Source: a virus. Taken from it: a stretch of DNA of 43,417 bases. The DNA is taken from positions 1-43,417 of the IMG/VR virus record IMGVR_UViG_3300030450_002935; one strand, 5' to 3'. Both the position numbers and the translations under genes were made by a program. Positions 1 to 9,503 of this stretch are shown here, piece by piece. The notes beneath the pieces are model-generated. The model had not been told where the DNA came from. It was given only the letters and a program-made list of their open reading frames with translations, and ran no database searches. How positions within the stretch are numbered: the stretch's first letter is position 1; every line of letters starts with the position of its first letter.

Positions 1-749
1 GAAAAAACTGGAACTGGTGAAGGACAGTATTTCTCGCCAAGCCAGAGACAACTTTTCGCCGCTGGTGGTGATCCTTTTTTTGATTTTGGCCTTAACGTCA
101 CTGCAGGTTCGTTAGAACTCAAGAGGTTAATAACTGGTGAAGGTCAAATAGATCCGAAAGAAACATTTATTGGTAAGTGGCTTGAGAGCACTAGAGAAGG
201 CTATCAAGAGGCTTTAGGAGCCAAGAATTATTGGGAGATGACTGCAGAGCAGAAGGCTCTCCTTAATGATTTACCTGCTTCTATCGCTGCGAATATTTAT
301 GCAGGAGGAATTCTTGGACTTACAGGAGTTCCTGTCCTTCAGACCTCTTCTGGCCTTTTTAATAAAGCAGGCACTTGGGCAATCGCTATTGGACTAGAAG
401 AGGCCTTGTCTTCTGCTTTTGAGGGACGGGATAAAACAGGTTCTGCTTTTGATTTAGCTCAGCAGATGGGTTTAGATAATCCATTTGCGATTAAGCCTAC
501 TGATAGTTATATGCAGGCTTTTATCAAAGCTGCTACAGGGAATGCCTTTACTGTTGGTCCTCTTGCTGGCGTAGTCAGGGCAGGATTTGAAATACCAAAC
601 ACTTGGAGGTATATCAAAGAGAACGGTATAAAACTCGATATAAACAATGCGCGAACTTGGCTTGATGAAAATGCTATTCAACGATTCGGTTCTTCAGAGT
701 TCTTAGATTTTAATAAGGCTATCGAAGCAGGAAAAAAATTAGCTAGTGA
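1..749. repeat. Left copy of imperfect terminal overlap
   Basis: Bases 1-749 align without gaps to 42669-43417 (offset 42668). By hand I count 49 mismatches (about 6.5 %). Both copies lie in the same frame of the same ejection-protein gene, so the window closes into a circle of about 42,668 bases. Because the copies differ they are not a simple direct terminal repeat. The mismatches are concentrated in the first 650 bases and the last 80 bases are identical. Confidence 0.9.
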
Positions 750-3306
750 TTTTAAATCAGGTCAACTTGTTGAAAACTTAAGTGGAGATCAAGGTAGACA
801 AGTTTCTCCTTCCTCAACTATTCAGCCTGAAGGGGCTACTCGATTGGAGCCTGATGACTCTATTAAAAAAGTTGAAGACCTTGAAGGTGACATTGAATTT
901 AAAGCTCAGGAAGCTGGTCTATCTGTAGATCAAGCTATTCAGAAAGTTTCTGGGGCTACAGAGGTTGATGTTGTTGTTAGAGCAATTGACGAATTGGAAG
1001 ATACCCGTGTTGAGAAAATCCTTGAATCTGAAGGAAGTGTTCTTGATCAACTTAACAAGGAATTATTGGATCAAGATGAAGCAAAACAAGCAGGAATTGA
1101 GGCTAGAAATAATGAATTTAGCATCGACGAAAATCAAACAGCATTTGTTATTCCCGAAGGTACTCGTTTAGGGAGAGCAACTTATGGTGGAGCAAGCATT
1201 GAATTTGCGAACAAGATTGATCACGCAGCTTGGTTATTAAGACCTGGCAGAAAAAGTTACCCTAAGGTAACAAGAACAATCAGAGAACTTGCTGCAAAAT
1301 CAGGCATTGATTTTGATGACATAAGAAGACATGGAGCAAATGTTCATCAGTCGATAAAGGATCAAGTTAAGGAGCAATATGGAACAGCACAAGCATCTAA
1401 TTCAGCTCTATCAGGTCAGACTATTTCTGTACCCGATAAAAGATTTGGCAGAGTAGTTTCTACAGCTAATGCTCCTGATCCTGTTGTCTCTTTTGCTGAT
1501 CAATACAGATCAATGTCTACCAATAATTTATTGGCATTAGCAAATCCAGAAGTAAATCCTAAATTATTTGCTGAGATAAAAACTCGTACAGGGCGTGAAT
1601 TTTCTGAACTTAGAAGAGCTGATGTAATAAGAGGTTTATTAGCTCTAAGAGAACAAGGGGTTACGGTTAGACCCATAGATGCAAAATTCAAATCAGCAAC
1701 AGCAAGAAACAATGCAAAAGTAGATCTTGTTAAAAGAGCTATTGATCAAGGAGAAGTTAGACCTTCATCTTCTACTGTCCCTGAGGCACAGGAATTACCG
1801 TTTAAGCCTGAAGATCGAAACACAACTGTTAGAGATATTGCTAGAGAAGAATTACTTTTATCTCGAAAATATGATGCAATTGATAGAGCTAAAGCAGCAG
1901 GTTTAAAAGAAAAAACTAGGCTTCAAGAAGGTTATTATGATATGCCGCTAGCGGAACAAAAAGATAATGGATTATTAGAAGGTTGGAGTAGGCAGGAGGC
2001 AGAAGCCGTAGAAATAACAGATCTTAATAGACAATTAGAAAGCTTAACTGATGAACTTGAAGGCTTAGAAAGACTGCAAGAAGAACGAACAGGTCGTGGG
2101 TTAGGCAGTAGCGAAGAATTAGATGAAATGATAGCTAGAAACAAATCAGCCAGATATGAAGTTGAAGCTGAATTAGCGCGAATACAAGGTGATGATTCTT
2201 TTGATTTCTCTGCACTTCGTAGTCTTAAGGAAGAAGTAAAAGTGGCAAGATATGATCCTGCAATGATAAGAGTTCTTCAAAATAGACAAGCTTTACACCA
2301 ATTCTTAGCAGACACAGTTAGAAGAATAGGAGGTGAAGATACTAAGTTTACTTTCTTTGAAAGGGTTCAAGAGTTAGAAAAATTTGACGCTCAGTGGGGA
2401 ATTGATAAAACTAACGCAAAGATTGGCGGAGAATATGAAATATTTACTGATCATCTTAGTATATATGAAGTAACTAAAGGCTTAAAACCTTCTGAGATTG
2501 TCGACCGTTTCCAAGTTGCAGCACATGAAAGTTTTCATCGTCTTCAATTCGGTTATTTAACCTTAGAAGAAATGAAGGTTTTCGATACTATAGATGGAGG
2601 GAAAAGATTTAATTTCTATGGTCAACTTAATCCAAATTTGAATACTGCTTTTAAGAGACAAAAAACAGCTTCGATTGAAAAGATGACAGTTGGTTTTCAA
2701 GAATATGCTTTAGCGAGAGCAATGGGAGTTGATCCTTTTGAAAGAGCAATGTTTAATAAAGTTGGAGCATTTTTAGAAGCAACATTCCCTAGAGTAGATA
2801 AGCTTTCATGGGTTGATGGAAAATTCCATCACTTTATCTTGAAAGTAATGTCTGGCTTTGATCGTATATTTGAGGCTACTAGAAGAGTTGGTAATTATAT
2901 GCAAGGGAGAGGTTTTAATAGTGTTGATAGTATTTATGAAGCTGCATATTCTGGAAAGATCGCAGAGACCAGAAGGTTTAATAGTGTCCTTGATGCTATA
3001 AACAAGTCAGAAATAGAGGTACAAATGAATCAAATAATGGATAGGATTGCGCGAAGAAATCAAGAAAGAATAAAACCTGGCCTCACTAAAAAAGACTCAA
3101 CAAGGCTTACACGTTTGAACAACAGAGATCAGGCTAAGATAGAAGCTCTATCTAAAAATTATGCTGACGGAACTAAAAAAAGTGACATCCTAAATCGTTG
3201 GTCAACTGATAATGAGAAGTTTTTAAAATGGTTAGAGGAGCGAAAAACAATAAAACAAAACCGAATTACAGAACTTAAATCCCTTGCCCTTAATGGAGGT
3301 TGCTAA
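1..3306 (+). CDS. Large internal virion (ejection) protein, C-terminal part, with zincin-like HExxH motif
   Basis: The frame is open from base 1, so this is the 3' portion of a gene whose start lies at 42234 near the right end. Joined across the overlap it would encode about 1246 residues, close to T7 gp16 (1318). It follows gp14- and gp15-like genes, as gp16 does in T7, so a role in the ejected core or trans-envelope channel is likely. The sequence is mostly charged and helical with coiled-coil-like stretches. At bases 2524-2538 it reads HESFH, an HExxH zinc-metallopeptidase signature, in the context VAAHESFHRLQFG. A glutamate-rich helix (EKMTVGFQEYALARAMG) about 50 residues later could supply a third ligand. 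I do not see a T7 gp16-type transglycosylase motif. The in-frame ATG at 238 is internal. The next gene has its Shine-Dalgarno inside the end of this one. The ejection role is inferred from order and size; protease activity is inferred from the motif. Confidence 0.75.
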   Translation, partial: EKTGTGEGQYFSPSQRQLFAAGGDPFFDFGLNVTAGSLELKRLITGEGQIDPKETFIGKWLESTREGYQEALGAKNYWEMTAEQKALLNDLPASIAANIYAGGILGLTGVPVLQTSSGLFNKAGTWAIAIGLEEALSSAFEGRDKTGSAFDLAQQMGLDNPFAIKPTDSYMQAFIKAATGNAFTVGPLAGVVRAGFEIPNTWRYIKENGIKLDINNARTWLDENAIQRFGSSEFLDFNKAIEAGKKLASDFKSGQLVENLSGDQGRQVSPSSTIQPEGATRLEPDDSIKKVEDLEGDIEFKAQEAGLSVDQAIQKVSGATEVDVVVRAIDELEDTRVEKILESEGSVLDQLNKELLDQDEAKQAGIEARNNEFSIDENQTAFVIPEGTRLGRATYGGASIEFANKIDHAAWLLRPGRKSYPKVTRTIRELAAKSGIDFDDIRRHGANVHQSIKDQVKEQYGTAQASNSALSGQTISVPDKRFGRVVSTANAPDPVVSFADQYRSMSTNNLLALANPEVNPKLFAEIKTRTGREFSELRRADVIRGLLALREQGVTVRPIDAKFKSATARNNAKVDLVKRAIDQGEVRPSSSTVPEAQELPFKPEDRNTTVRDIAREELLLSRKYDAIDRAKAAGLKEKTRLQEGYYDMPLAEQKDNGLLEGWSRQEAEAVEITDLNRQLESLTDELEGLERLQEERTGRGLGSSEELDEMIARNKSARYEVEAELARIQGDDSFDFSALRSLKEEVKVARYDPAMIRVLQNRQALHQFLADTVRRIGGEDTKFTFFERVQELEKFDAQWGIDKTNAKIGGEYEIFTDHLSIYEVTKGLKPSEIVDRFQVAAHESFHRLQFGYLTLEEMKVFDTIDGGKRFNFYGQLNPNLNTAFKRQKTASIEKMTVGFQEYALARAMGVDPFERAMFNKVGAFLEATFPRVDKLSWVDGKFHHFILKVMSGFDRIFEATRRVGNYMQGRGFNSVDSIYEAAYSGKIAETRRFNSVLDAINKSEIEVQMNQIMDRIARRNQERIKPGLTKKDSTRLTRLNNRDQAKIEALSKNYADGTKKSDILNRWSTDNEKFLKWLEERKTIKQNRITELKSLALNGGC

Positions 3307-3308
3307 CC

Positions 3309-6300
3309 ATGTCTACTTGCGATGAAATTTTCCAAGAGATTCAAAAACTACAAAGAGAAATTGATGAACTAGATAAGTCAAGGATTCTTTTCGATAGGCT
3401 TGCTTCTCCAAAACCTGATCCTGACCCTATAAAAATTGAAGGGCCAGACGGAAACGAAGTTGAAATCGACGTTGAACAAGCTTTTTATCGAATGAGCAAT
3501 GACCCTGAGAATGTTGAAGCATGGGCTCAACGAGCAATAGGTCAAAGAGCTAAGGCGGCTGGAGCAGAAGGTGTCTTTCAAAATGTAGACCAACTGGTAA
3601 GAGAACTAGGAGAATATGAAGCACAGAAAATGCTTCGTATTTTTCAGGCTGCGACAGGTGATTGGGAATTTTATTTTCCAAAGGATTTTGAGGCCATTAC
3701 TTCTAAGATTGATATAGATAAAACAAAAGAGTTGTTGATTTCTTCTGCTCAGCAAGTCGGAGTAGATTTAAACAGAGGGACTTTAGATAGAGCAATTGCA
3801 GTAAATTTGGCTCCTTTCCAATCCATACTTGAGAATCACACAAGACTGCAAATAATGAGAGATTGGTCTAATACAACGCTTCGAGTAGAAATAAAACGCT
3901 TGACAGACGAAATTAAGAACACAGGAGTTTCTACGCCTCGAATTAAGCAGCAAGTTCTTACTAAATGGAAGACAGCAATTTTTGCTCAACGTGCTCTTTC
4001 TATTGCGAAGAGAAGATGGGGTCAGATGGGAAAAAATCTTCAAGCAATAGGAGGGAAAGATTTATCAAAAGAAATTGATACTCTTTATAGAGAAACAGGA
4101 ATTGAAAGTAAAACTGATCTTGTGAACAATGCTGAAGAGATAGCTACATCAACAATTGCAGATTTCACCAGTGAAGATAGTTTAATCACTAAAGTTGTTC
4201 AGGCTGCAGATAGAGGTGTTGATGGAATTAAAGAGCTGGAAGAGATTCAAGCAGTTCTTAAAATAGAAGGAGCAGATCCAACAATAGATCTTGATGCACA
4301 ATGGGACGCTACTTGGAGGCGTTACGCTAGAGCATCTATTAAAGATACTTTATTCTTTGCTTTCAAGTCACAAGTTATTAATAACTGGCTTCAAAACAAA
4401 GTAGTTTATGCCGCTGAAGGAGTGAAGTCTTTTGCTGCAACAACAGCAGAGTTGACAGGTGCTCCTTATAGGGCGTTTACGCAAAGAAATTTACCGGAAA
4501 TCCAAGGTGATTTATTCACACCACATGGAACAGCTTTCTCTCGTAATTTCTTAAAGGCGGTGTTTGAGTCAGGAAGGATGCATCTCAGAGGTCATTTAGT
4601 AGTTGATTCCATGATGAAGCACACTGTTAAAGAGATTTTTCAAGAAAATTTCTTTGAGGGAAAAACTCCTTTTGGAGGTTCTATTGACAAGGTAAACAAC
4701 CAAGTAGGAATGTTGAGTCTTGAAGAGCAGGCAAAGGTTGGAGATTCAATAATGGAGACTCCATTGAGACTTGAAGATGTTGCTAGTTTAGATAATAATT
4801 CTGTTGTCTTGGCAAGTTATAAACTTCATGTAGGAGTAAAAAGATTCATCAGTGGCTTGATAGATAAAGAAAATAAGTTACCTCTTTTTAGTGCATTGCA
4901 AATGATGCAATTAGTTGATCATAGAATTGGCAAGCGAGCATTTTTAGTTAAAAGACATTTAGATTTAACTCTTGAGGCAGCAAGGCAGAATCCAACTCTA
5001 AAAGTTGATCAATGGGCTGATATTGCAGATACCAAAATATCCGACGAACTTTACCAAGCTACTCCTACCAAGGAAAATATTACTGCTTATAGAAAACAAT
5101 ATGGATTAGACAAAAGTGTTAGTGACAATGATATTTCAGAAGCAATTGCTATGGATAAAGTTGGTTATCCAGTTCTGTCCAATGCAGCTCAACAGGCGGC
5201 ATATAGTCAATCCTATGGGATGAGAATGCAAGAAGATCTACCAGGCGTAGGTCTACCAGGAGGACAAGCTGTTGATAACTTGGTAAGTCGCATTAGAAGA
5301 AACGAAATTGTAGATGTAGCCGCAATACCTGTCTGGAAGACTGCTTCAACTTCGGCTGTCTATAACTTCATTTTAGGCAATCCTCTTTGGTCGGCAGCAA
5401 GAGTTAGTAAGGCTGTTTATCACGGATTTAAAGGAACTTTGACAGACGATATGGTTAGACATGCTTATGCATCATCTTTTACTGCTGCTGGGATGATGTC
5501 TATGTTTATGCTTTTAGATAGTCAGGGTCAAGTTGTTGGCAATGGACCGCCTCCAGGTACTGAGGCTTATAGCAACTGGAGCCAAAAATTAGAGAATGAA
5601 GGTAAACAACCTAATAGCATTTTTGGAATACCTTGGGCCTTTGGCAATCTTCCTATCGTAAGCACTATGTTTATGTATAAGGACTTTATGGATGCAGGTA
5701 AATTTGCTACTTCAAACAAATATGATCGCATAGAAATTCTTGATGCGTTCTCAATGGTTCTAACAGGACAGCTTATGAGAACTCCTTCTTTCAAGCTTTT
5801 TCATAATCTTTTCGACGCATTAAATGATACTTCTGGAAATGCTTATCGTACTTTATGGGAAACAGGTGCTTTTGCTGTTTCTCCCCTCTTTACTCCTTCT
5901 GGGCCTTTAAGAGACTTGGGCGCAATTACGGGTACAAGTAGAAGTGATCTTTATCGTCCTAGTGGCAGTGAAACTCCTGCAACAAGGGAATATATAGATA
6001 AAGCTTGGGGTCCAGATCATCCTATAACTATTGCGAATAATTGGTTAAGAGAAATCACGTATAGTATGGCCCCACAAATTAGTGGTCTTCCTACTAAGGA
6101 ACACACATGGTTAGGGCGTCAAATTGCTAGACCTGATGGTCATATAGGCGAGTGGTTGATAGGTCAGCCAGGTTTATGGCATGGAGAAGGCAGTAATAAA
6201 GTTGAAATGATATTGGATCAATTGCAGCTTTTAGATCCTCCTAGTGAAATCTTGACTCAAAGAATAGGTGATATTCCTATCACACCTGAATTAACTAAGT

Positions 6301-6788
6301 TATTAAATTATAATTTAGGCCATGTAACAGCAGATGGTTATATAACAGATCAGGACGCTGCTGTTTCGGCTTTTTCTGATGGTAGTCCCAGGAAAATACT
6401 TAATTTTACTGCTCAACAAATAACAATAACAGGTGCTGTTCAGCCACAAACAATTCCACTAGATGTTACTAATCTATTAAATAGAGTAACCAGTGGAAAC
6501 ACTTTACGCGAAGCTCTTGCTGCTCTTTTTGAGAGTACTGAATGGAAAGATTGGGAAAGAGATAGCAGCCTTTCTATAAATCAAGAAACAACTAGAGCGA
6601 GGATTGATCAATTACCAGGACCAAGAGTTGTCAAAATCTTGATTGATTTTTACAGGGCTAAAGCCATTAGAGAAACAATTGAGTCTGGTCATCCCGATGC
6701 AGATTTGTATCGACGAAGGCTAGAGGCAGCAAGGGAGTTTGAAGCGGGCCAGGGTGTTCAGGACTTACCGCAATTATTTGGTTACTAA
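3309..6788 (+). CDS. Large internal virion / ejection protein (second gp16-sized protein)
   Basis: Encodes 1159 residues. I chose ATG 3309 because GGAGGT sits 8 bases upstream; the frame also allows TTG 3300. The N-terminus is a coiled coil (EIQKLQREIDELDKS), followed by long alpha-helical, Arg/Lys-rich segments. One moderately hydrophobic stretch near residues 720-740 (SFTAAGMMSMFMLLD) might insert in a membrane. No enzyme motif is recognised. It directly follows the gp16-like gene and precedes the tail fibre, in the place where T7 has only gp16 before gp17. It may be a second core component, or the C-terminal half of a split gp16-type protein. The function is inferred from position and size only. 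Confidence 0.7.
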   Translation: MSTCDEIFQEIQKLQREIDELDKSRILFDRLASPKPDPDPIKIEGPDGNEVEIDVEQAFYRMSNDPENVEAWAQRAIGQRAKAAGAEGVFQNVDQLVRELGEYEAQKMLRIFQAATGDWEFYFPKDFEAITSKIDIDKTKELLISSAQQVGVDLNRGTLDRAIAVNLAPFQSILENHTRLQIMRDWSNTTLRVEIKRLTDEIKNTGVSTPRIKQQVLTKWKTAIFAQRALSIAKRRWGQMGKNLQAIGGKDLSKEIDTLYRETGIESKTDLVNNAEEIATSTIADFTSEDSLITKVVQAADRGVDGIKELEEIQAVLKIEGADPTIDLDAQWDATWRRYARASIKDTLFFAFKSQVINNWLQNKVVYAAEGVKSFAATTAELTGAPYRAFTQRNLPEIQGDLFTPHGTAFSRNFLKAVFESGRMHLRGHLVVDSMMKHTVKEIFQENFFEGKTPFGGSIDKVNNQVGMLSLEEQAKVGDSIMETPLRLEDVASLDNNSVVLASYKLHVGVKRFISGLIDKENKLPLFSALQMMQLVDHRIGKRAFLVKRHLDLTLEAARQNPTLKVDQWADIADTKISDELYQATPTKENITAYRKQYGLDKSVSDNDISEAIAMDKVGYPVLSNAAQQAAYSQSYGMRMQEDLPGVGLPGGQAVDNLVSRIRRNEIVDVAAIPVWKTASTSAVYNFILGNPLWSAARVSKAVYHGFKGTLTDDMVRHAYASSFTAAGMMSMFMLLDSQGQVVGNGPPPGTEAYSNWSQKLENEGKQPNSIFGIPWAFGNLPIVSTMFMYKDFMDAGKFATSNKYDRIEILDAFSMVLTGQLMRTPSFKLFHNLFDALNDTSGNAYRTLWETGAFAVSPLFTPSGPLRDLGAITGTSRSDLYRPSGSETPATREYIDKAWGPDHPITIANNWLREITYSMAPQISGLPTKEHTWLGRQIARPDGHIGEWLIGQPGLWHGEGSNKVEMILDQLQLLDPPSEILTQRIGDIPITPELTKLLNYNLGHVTADGYITDQDAAVSAFSDGSPRKILNFTAQQITITGAVQPQTIPLDVTNLLNRVTSGNTLREALAALFESTEWKDWERDSSLSINQETTRARIDQLPGPRVVKILIDFYRAKAIRETIESGHPDADLYRRRLEAAREFEAGQGVQDLPQLFGY

Positions 6789-6832
6789 AGAGTGGATCTA
6801 GCTGAAAAAGACAGAATAAGGCAGAATACCTC

Positions 6833-6844
6833 TACACCCTTGTA
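6833..6844 (+). promoter_or_regulatory. TAC-N6-GTA element before tail fibre
   Basis: TAC ACCCTT GTA in the 67-base gap before the tail-fibre gene, ending 11 bases before its ATG. It is a member of the recurrent 12-bp family found at the head of most transcription units here. A phage RNA-polymerase promoter is the simplest guess, but the imperfect dyad could equally bind a dimeric regulator. Confidence 0.5.
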
Positions 6845-6855
6845 ATTTTCCTAGG

Positions 6856-8499
6856 ATGCCACTGTCATATTCAACCCATACAGGGGACAATACAACTTCG
6901 ACTTTTACTCTTGGCTTCGGGAGTAATTATTTAGTAAAGAGCCATGTCAAGCTCTATTACGGGTACAACATTTTAGATGGTACATATACAACTCTTTTGG
7001 TCGATGGCACTGATTACAACTGGACTAGCGCGACGCAAGTTCAACTAATTGATACTGATGGGTCTCCTAAGAATTTAGCCACAGGAGTTGTCTTAACTCT
7101 TATTCGAGTTACTCCAAATAGTTCTCAGTTGTCAGCCTGGAGCGACGGTTCAAATCTCACGGCTGAAGCATTAAACAATGCTGATTTGCAAAATCTATAT
7201 GTAATACAAGAACAGCAAGATCGTAATGACGCAGGAATCACCCAATCCACTGCTGCAAAAACCTCTGCTGATTCTTCTGCAACGACTGTTAGCACATTAA
7301 GCAGTACACAATTTAGAACCGATGGATCCCAGGCTATGACTGGGAATTTAGATGTAGGTAATAACAAGATTGAAAATTTAGCTGATCCAACAGGAAACAA
7401 TGACGGTGCTAATAAAAAATATGTAGATGATCAAGTTGGAGCAACATCGACGAATGCCACTAATGCGGCTACTTCTGCCAGTAATGCGGCAACGTCGGCC
7501 ACCAATGCAGCTTCTTCTGCGACAAGTGCCTCGACTTCGGCCACGAATGCAGCTTCTTCTGCGACCACTGCTACTACTCAAGCCAGCAATGCGTCAACGT
7601 CGGCCACTAATGCTGGTTCATCTGCTACTACTGCTTCCACTCAAGCAAGTAATGCTTCGACATCAGCGACAAGTGCCTCCACTCAAGCCAGTAATGCCGC
7701 GACCTCTGCAACTAATGCGGCCAGTTCTGCTACAGATGCAGCAACTGCAAAGGCAGCCGCGGAAAGTGCAAGAGATTCTGCTTTAGCTTCGCTGGATAGT
7801 TTTGACGATCGTTATTTAGGAGTAAAGAGTGCAGCTCCCACTGTGGACAACGATGGAAATGCATTAGTTGCAGGTGCTTTGTATTACGACGATGGGACTA
7901 CAAACACTCAGGGGATGAAGGTTTATACGGGGTCAGCTTGGGATGCTGCTTATGTTGCAGGAGGTTCCTATCTTGCTTTGTCAGGCGGAACTATGACTGG
8001 TTCGATTGCTTTTTGGGCTAGTCAACCGACTGCAAGTACATCTGATCCAAACATTGTTCAATTAGAAGACAGCGTTTCTAGTACAAGTACAACAAAAGCT
8101 GCGACTCCTAATAGTGTTAAGACCGCATACGACAAAGCTAATGATGCTTTACCTAAGGCAGGAGGAACACTAAGTGGGAATGTTGATCATTCTGGTAATG
8201 GCTATTTTCAATTACCTGTTGGTAGTGATGCTCAAAGACCTTCGACGCCTCAAGCCGGATGGGTAAGAGCGAATAATGATAGTAATCAATTTGAGGGTTA
8301 TATCAATAGTGCGTGGGGGCCATTAGGAGGTGGAGCTGCTGGAGGCGGAGGAGAACAAATCTTCCATTTAAGTGAGCAAGAAATGAATAATTCTTATACG
8401 GTTCCTAGTACAAAAAATGCGGGAGTTTTTGGCCCACTCACGATTGCTTCAGGCGTTGTTTTAGAAATAAGCTCGTCTTCTGTCTTAAGTGTGGTTTAA
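6856..8499 (+). CDS. Tail fibre protein (T7 gp17-like N-terminus)
   Basis: Encodes 547 residues. Residues 1-125 match the T7 tail-fibre N-terminal domain that docks the fibre to the tail: a PLSYSTHTGDNTTSTFTLGF opening, a GTDYNW segment, then a helix with NNADLQNLYVIQEQQDR. Residues about 195-300 are a low-complexity Ala/Ser/Thr/Asn region of short repeats (variants of SATNAASSAT), probably a trimeric coiled shaft. This is followed by fibre-repeat-like segments (ALSGGTMTGSI, LPKAGGTLSGNV) and a Gly-rich linker (GGGAAGGGGEQ). The C-terminus is short, so receptor binding may be done by the separate fibre-like proteins encoded just downstream. Confidence 0.9.
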   Translation: MPLSYSTHTGDNTTSTFTLGFGSNYLVKSHVKLYYGYNILDGTYTTLLVDGTDYNWTSATQVQLIDTDGSPKNLATGVVLTLIRVTPNSSQLSAWSDGSNLTAEALNNADLQNLYVIQEQQDRNDAGITQSTAAKTSADSSATTVSTLSSTQFRTDGSQAMTGNLDVGNNKIENLADPTGNNDGANKKYVDDQVGATSTNATNAATSASNAATSATNAASSATSASTSATNAASSATTATTQASNASTSATNAGSSATTASTQASNASTSATSASTQASNAATSATNAASSATDAATAKAAAESARDSALASLDSFDDRYLGVKSAAPTVDNDGNALVAGALYYDDGTTNTQGMKVYTGSAWDAAYVAGGSYLALSGGTMTGSIAFWASQPTASTSDPNIVQLEDSVSSTSTTKAATPNSVKTAYDKANDALPKAGGTLSGNVDHSGNGYFQLPVGSDAQRPSTPQAGWVRANNDSNQFEGYINSAWGPLGGGAAGGGGEQIFHLSEQEMNNSYTVPSTKNAGVFGPLTIASGVVLEISSSSVLSVV

Positions 8500-8503
8500 T
8501 TTA

Positions 8504-8524
8504 GGATGTAGTTACATCCCCGTA
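8504..8524 (+). promoter_or_regulatory. Palindrome plus TAC-N6-GTA element before fibre-like gene
   Basis: GGATGTA-GT-TACATCC is a perfect 7-bp dyad (8504-8519). Its right arm overlaps TAC ATCCCC GTA (8513-8524). It lies in the 45-base gap between the tail fibre and the next fibre-like gene, about 20 bases before ATG 8545. The dyad is not followed by a T-run, so I favour a promoter or operator over a terminator. Confidence 0.5.
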
Positions 8525-8544
8525 ATTCTCGCTAGTATTTCAAC

Positions 8545-9189
8545 ATGCCTATTTCTTTGAACGGCAATGGAGTTATAACGGGAGTCTCCGTCGGGGGATT
8601 GCCTGACAGCATTATTACGAATGCTGAGCTAGCTGATGACGCCGTAGGCATTGCTGATTTATCGGCAACTGGAACGGCTTCAAGTTCAACCTTTCTAAGG
8701 GGCGATAATAGTTGGGCGGCTGCTGGTGGAGGTAAAATCCTTCAAGTACAAGGTCCAGTTGTTTCAGATACTCAATATGAAATTACCAGTTCTACTTACA
8801 GTGACACAGATCTAACAGACACGATTACCCCTGAAGCAACTTCAAGCAAAATACTAGTAGCTTTTCATCTTAAGACTTATTGTGATACCAATAACTATGT
8901 CTGGTTGGGAATTAAAATTATTAGAACTGTAGGCGGTTCTGATACAACAGTTTTGCATGATGATTCATACAACGCACATAGTGTAAGTGCTCACGTAAAT
9001 ATCTCCTACAGAAGATCAATTCATGTAGTTGATTCACCTAGCACAACTTCTGAATGCACATATAAGCTACAAGTGGCAAGACCTCGTGGATCTGGTTCCT
9101 TGGCTGGTCCTTATTTAAACGGTCCCGCAGATGCTTCTTATGTTGGAGAAGAACAAAGTAGTATTTTATTAATGGAGATTGGAGCCTAA
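8545..9189 (+). CDS. Fibre-like / receptor-binding tail protein (copy 1)
   Basis: Encodes 214 residues. The N-terminal third has phage-fibre features (LSATGTASSSTFLRGDNSWA, then GGGKILQ). The remaining 140 residues look like a beta-sandwich tip and share ordered matches with the protein at 9500-10144: GGKILQ, ITP.ATSSKIL, VDSPS.TSE.TYK and a final MEIGA/MEVGA. This makes the two tandem paralogues. The stop overlaps the next start (TAATG), so it is translationally coupled to a chaperone-like gene. It is probably a head-distal tip or auxiliary fibre; no enzymatic motif is seen. Confidence 0.7.
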   Translation: MPISLNGNGVITGVSVGGLPDSIITNAELADDAVGIADLSATGTASSSTFLRGDNSWAAAGGGKILQVQGPVVSDTQYEITSSTYSDTDLTDTITPEATSSKILVAFHLKTYCDTNNYVWLGIKIIRTVGGSDTTVLHDDSYNAHSVSAHVNISYRRSIHVVDSPSTTSECTYKLQVARPRGSGSLAGPYLNGPADASYVGEEQSSILLMEIGA

Positions 9190-9503
9190 TGAAAATAACT
9201 AAAGGAGTAGCAATACAATCATTAGTCCCTGGGGCTGACTGTGTAGTAGTTAATGATTCTGAAATTAGGTGGATGTCTAAGGACAAAACACAGCCTAGTG
9301 ATACTGCTATTGCAAATGAAGTTAAGAGACTTCAAGCCATTCAAGATTATCAAGAACCTAGACTTCGCAGTTATCCTTCAATCAACGAACAAATGGATAT
9401 GTTATTTAAGGCTATTGACGCAGACGATACCTTAAAAAGTAAATTTTCTGCGTTTCATTCAGCAATTGAGGCTGTTAAAAAAGCTAACCCTAAATCATCA
9501 TGA
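9189..9503 (+). CDS. Putative fibre-assembly chaperone (copy 1)
   Basis: Encodes 104 residues. The C-terminal half reads RSYPSINEQMDMLFKAID...AIEAVKKANPKSS. This fits the YPs-x-x-x-Q-x-D-x-L ... A-V-K-x-x-N-P-K pattern common in small proteins encoded right after phage tail fibres and annotated as assembly chaperones. It is paralogous to the protein at 10141-10437. The start overlaps the fibre stop and its own stop overlaps the next fibre start, so fibre and partner are probably made in coupled amounts. The chaperone role is an inference from pattern and context. Confidence 0.6.
   Translation: MKITKGVAIQSLVPGADCVVVNDSEIRWMSKDKTQPSDTAIANEVKRLQAIQDYQEPRLRSYPSINEQMDMLFKAIDADDTLKSKFSAFHSAIEAVKKANPKSS

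Noticed and set aside
1-749. Diversity-generating retroelement explaining the non-synonymous differences
   Set aside because: Changes are not adenine-specific, no template repeat is seen and no reverse transcriptase is encoded.
7378-7786. Arg/Ser- and Pro/Leu-rich reading frames opposite to or alongside the fibre gene
   Set aside because: They are shadows of the Ala/Ser/Thr repeat region of the tail fibre and have no ribosome site.
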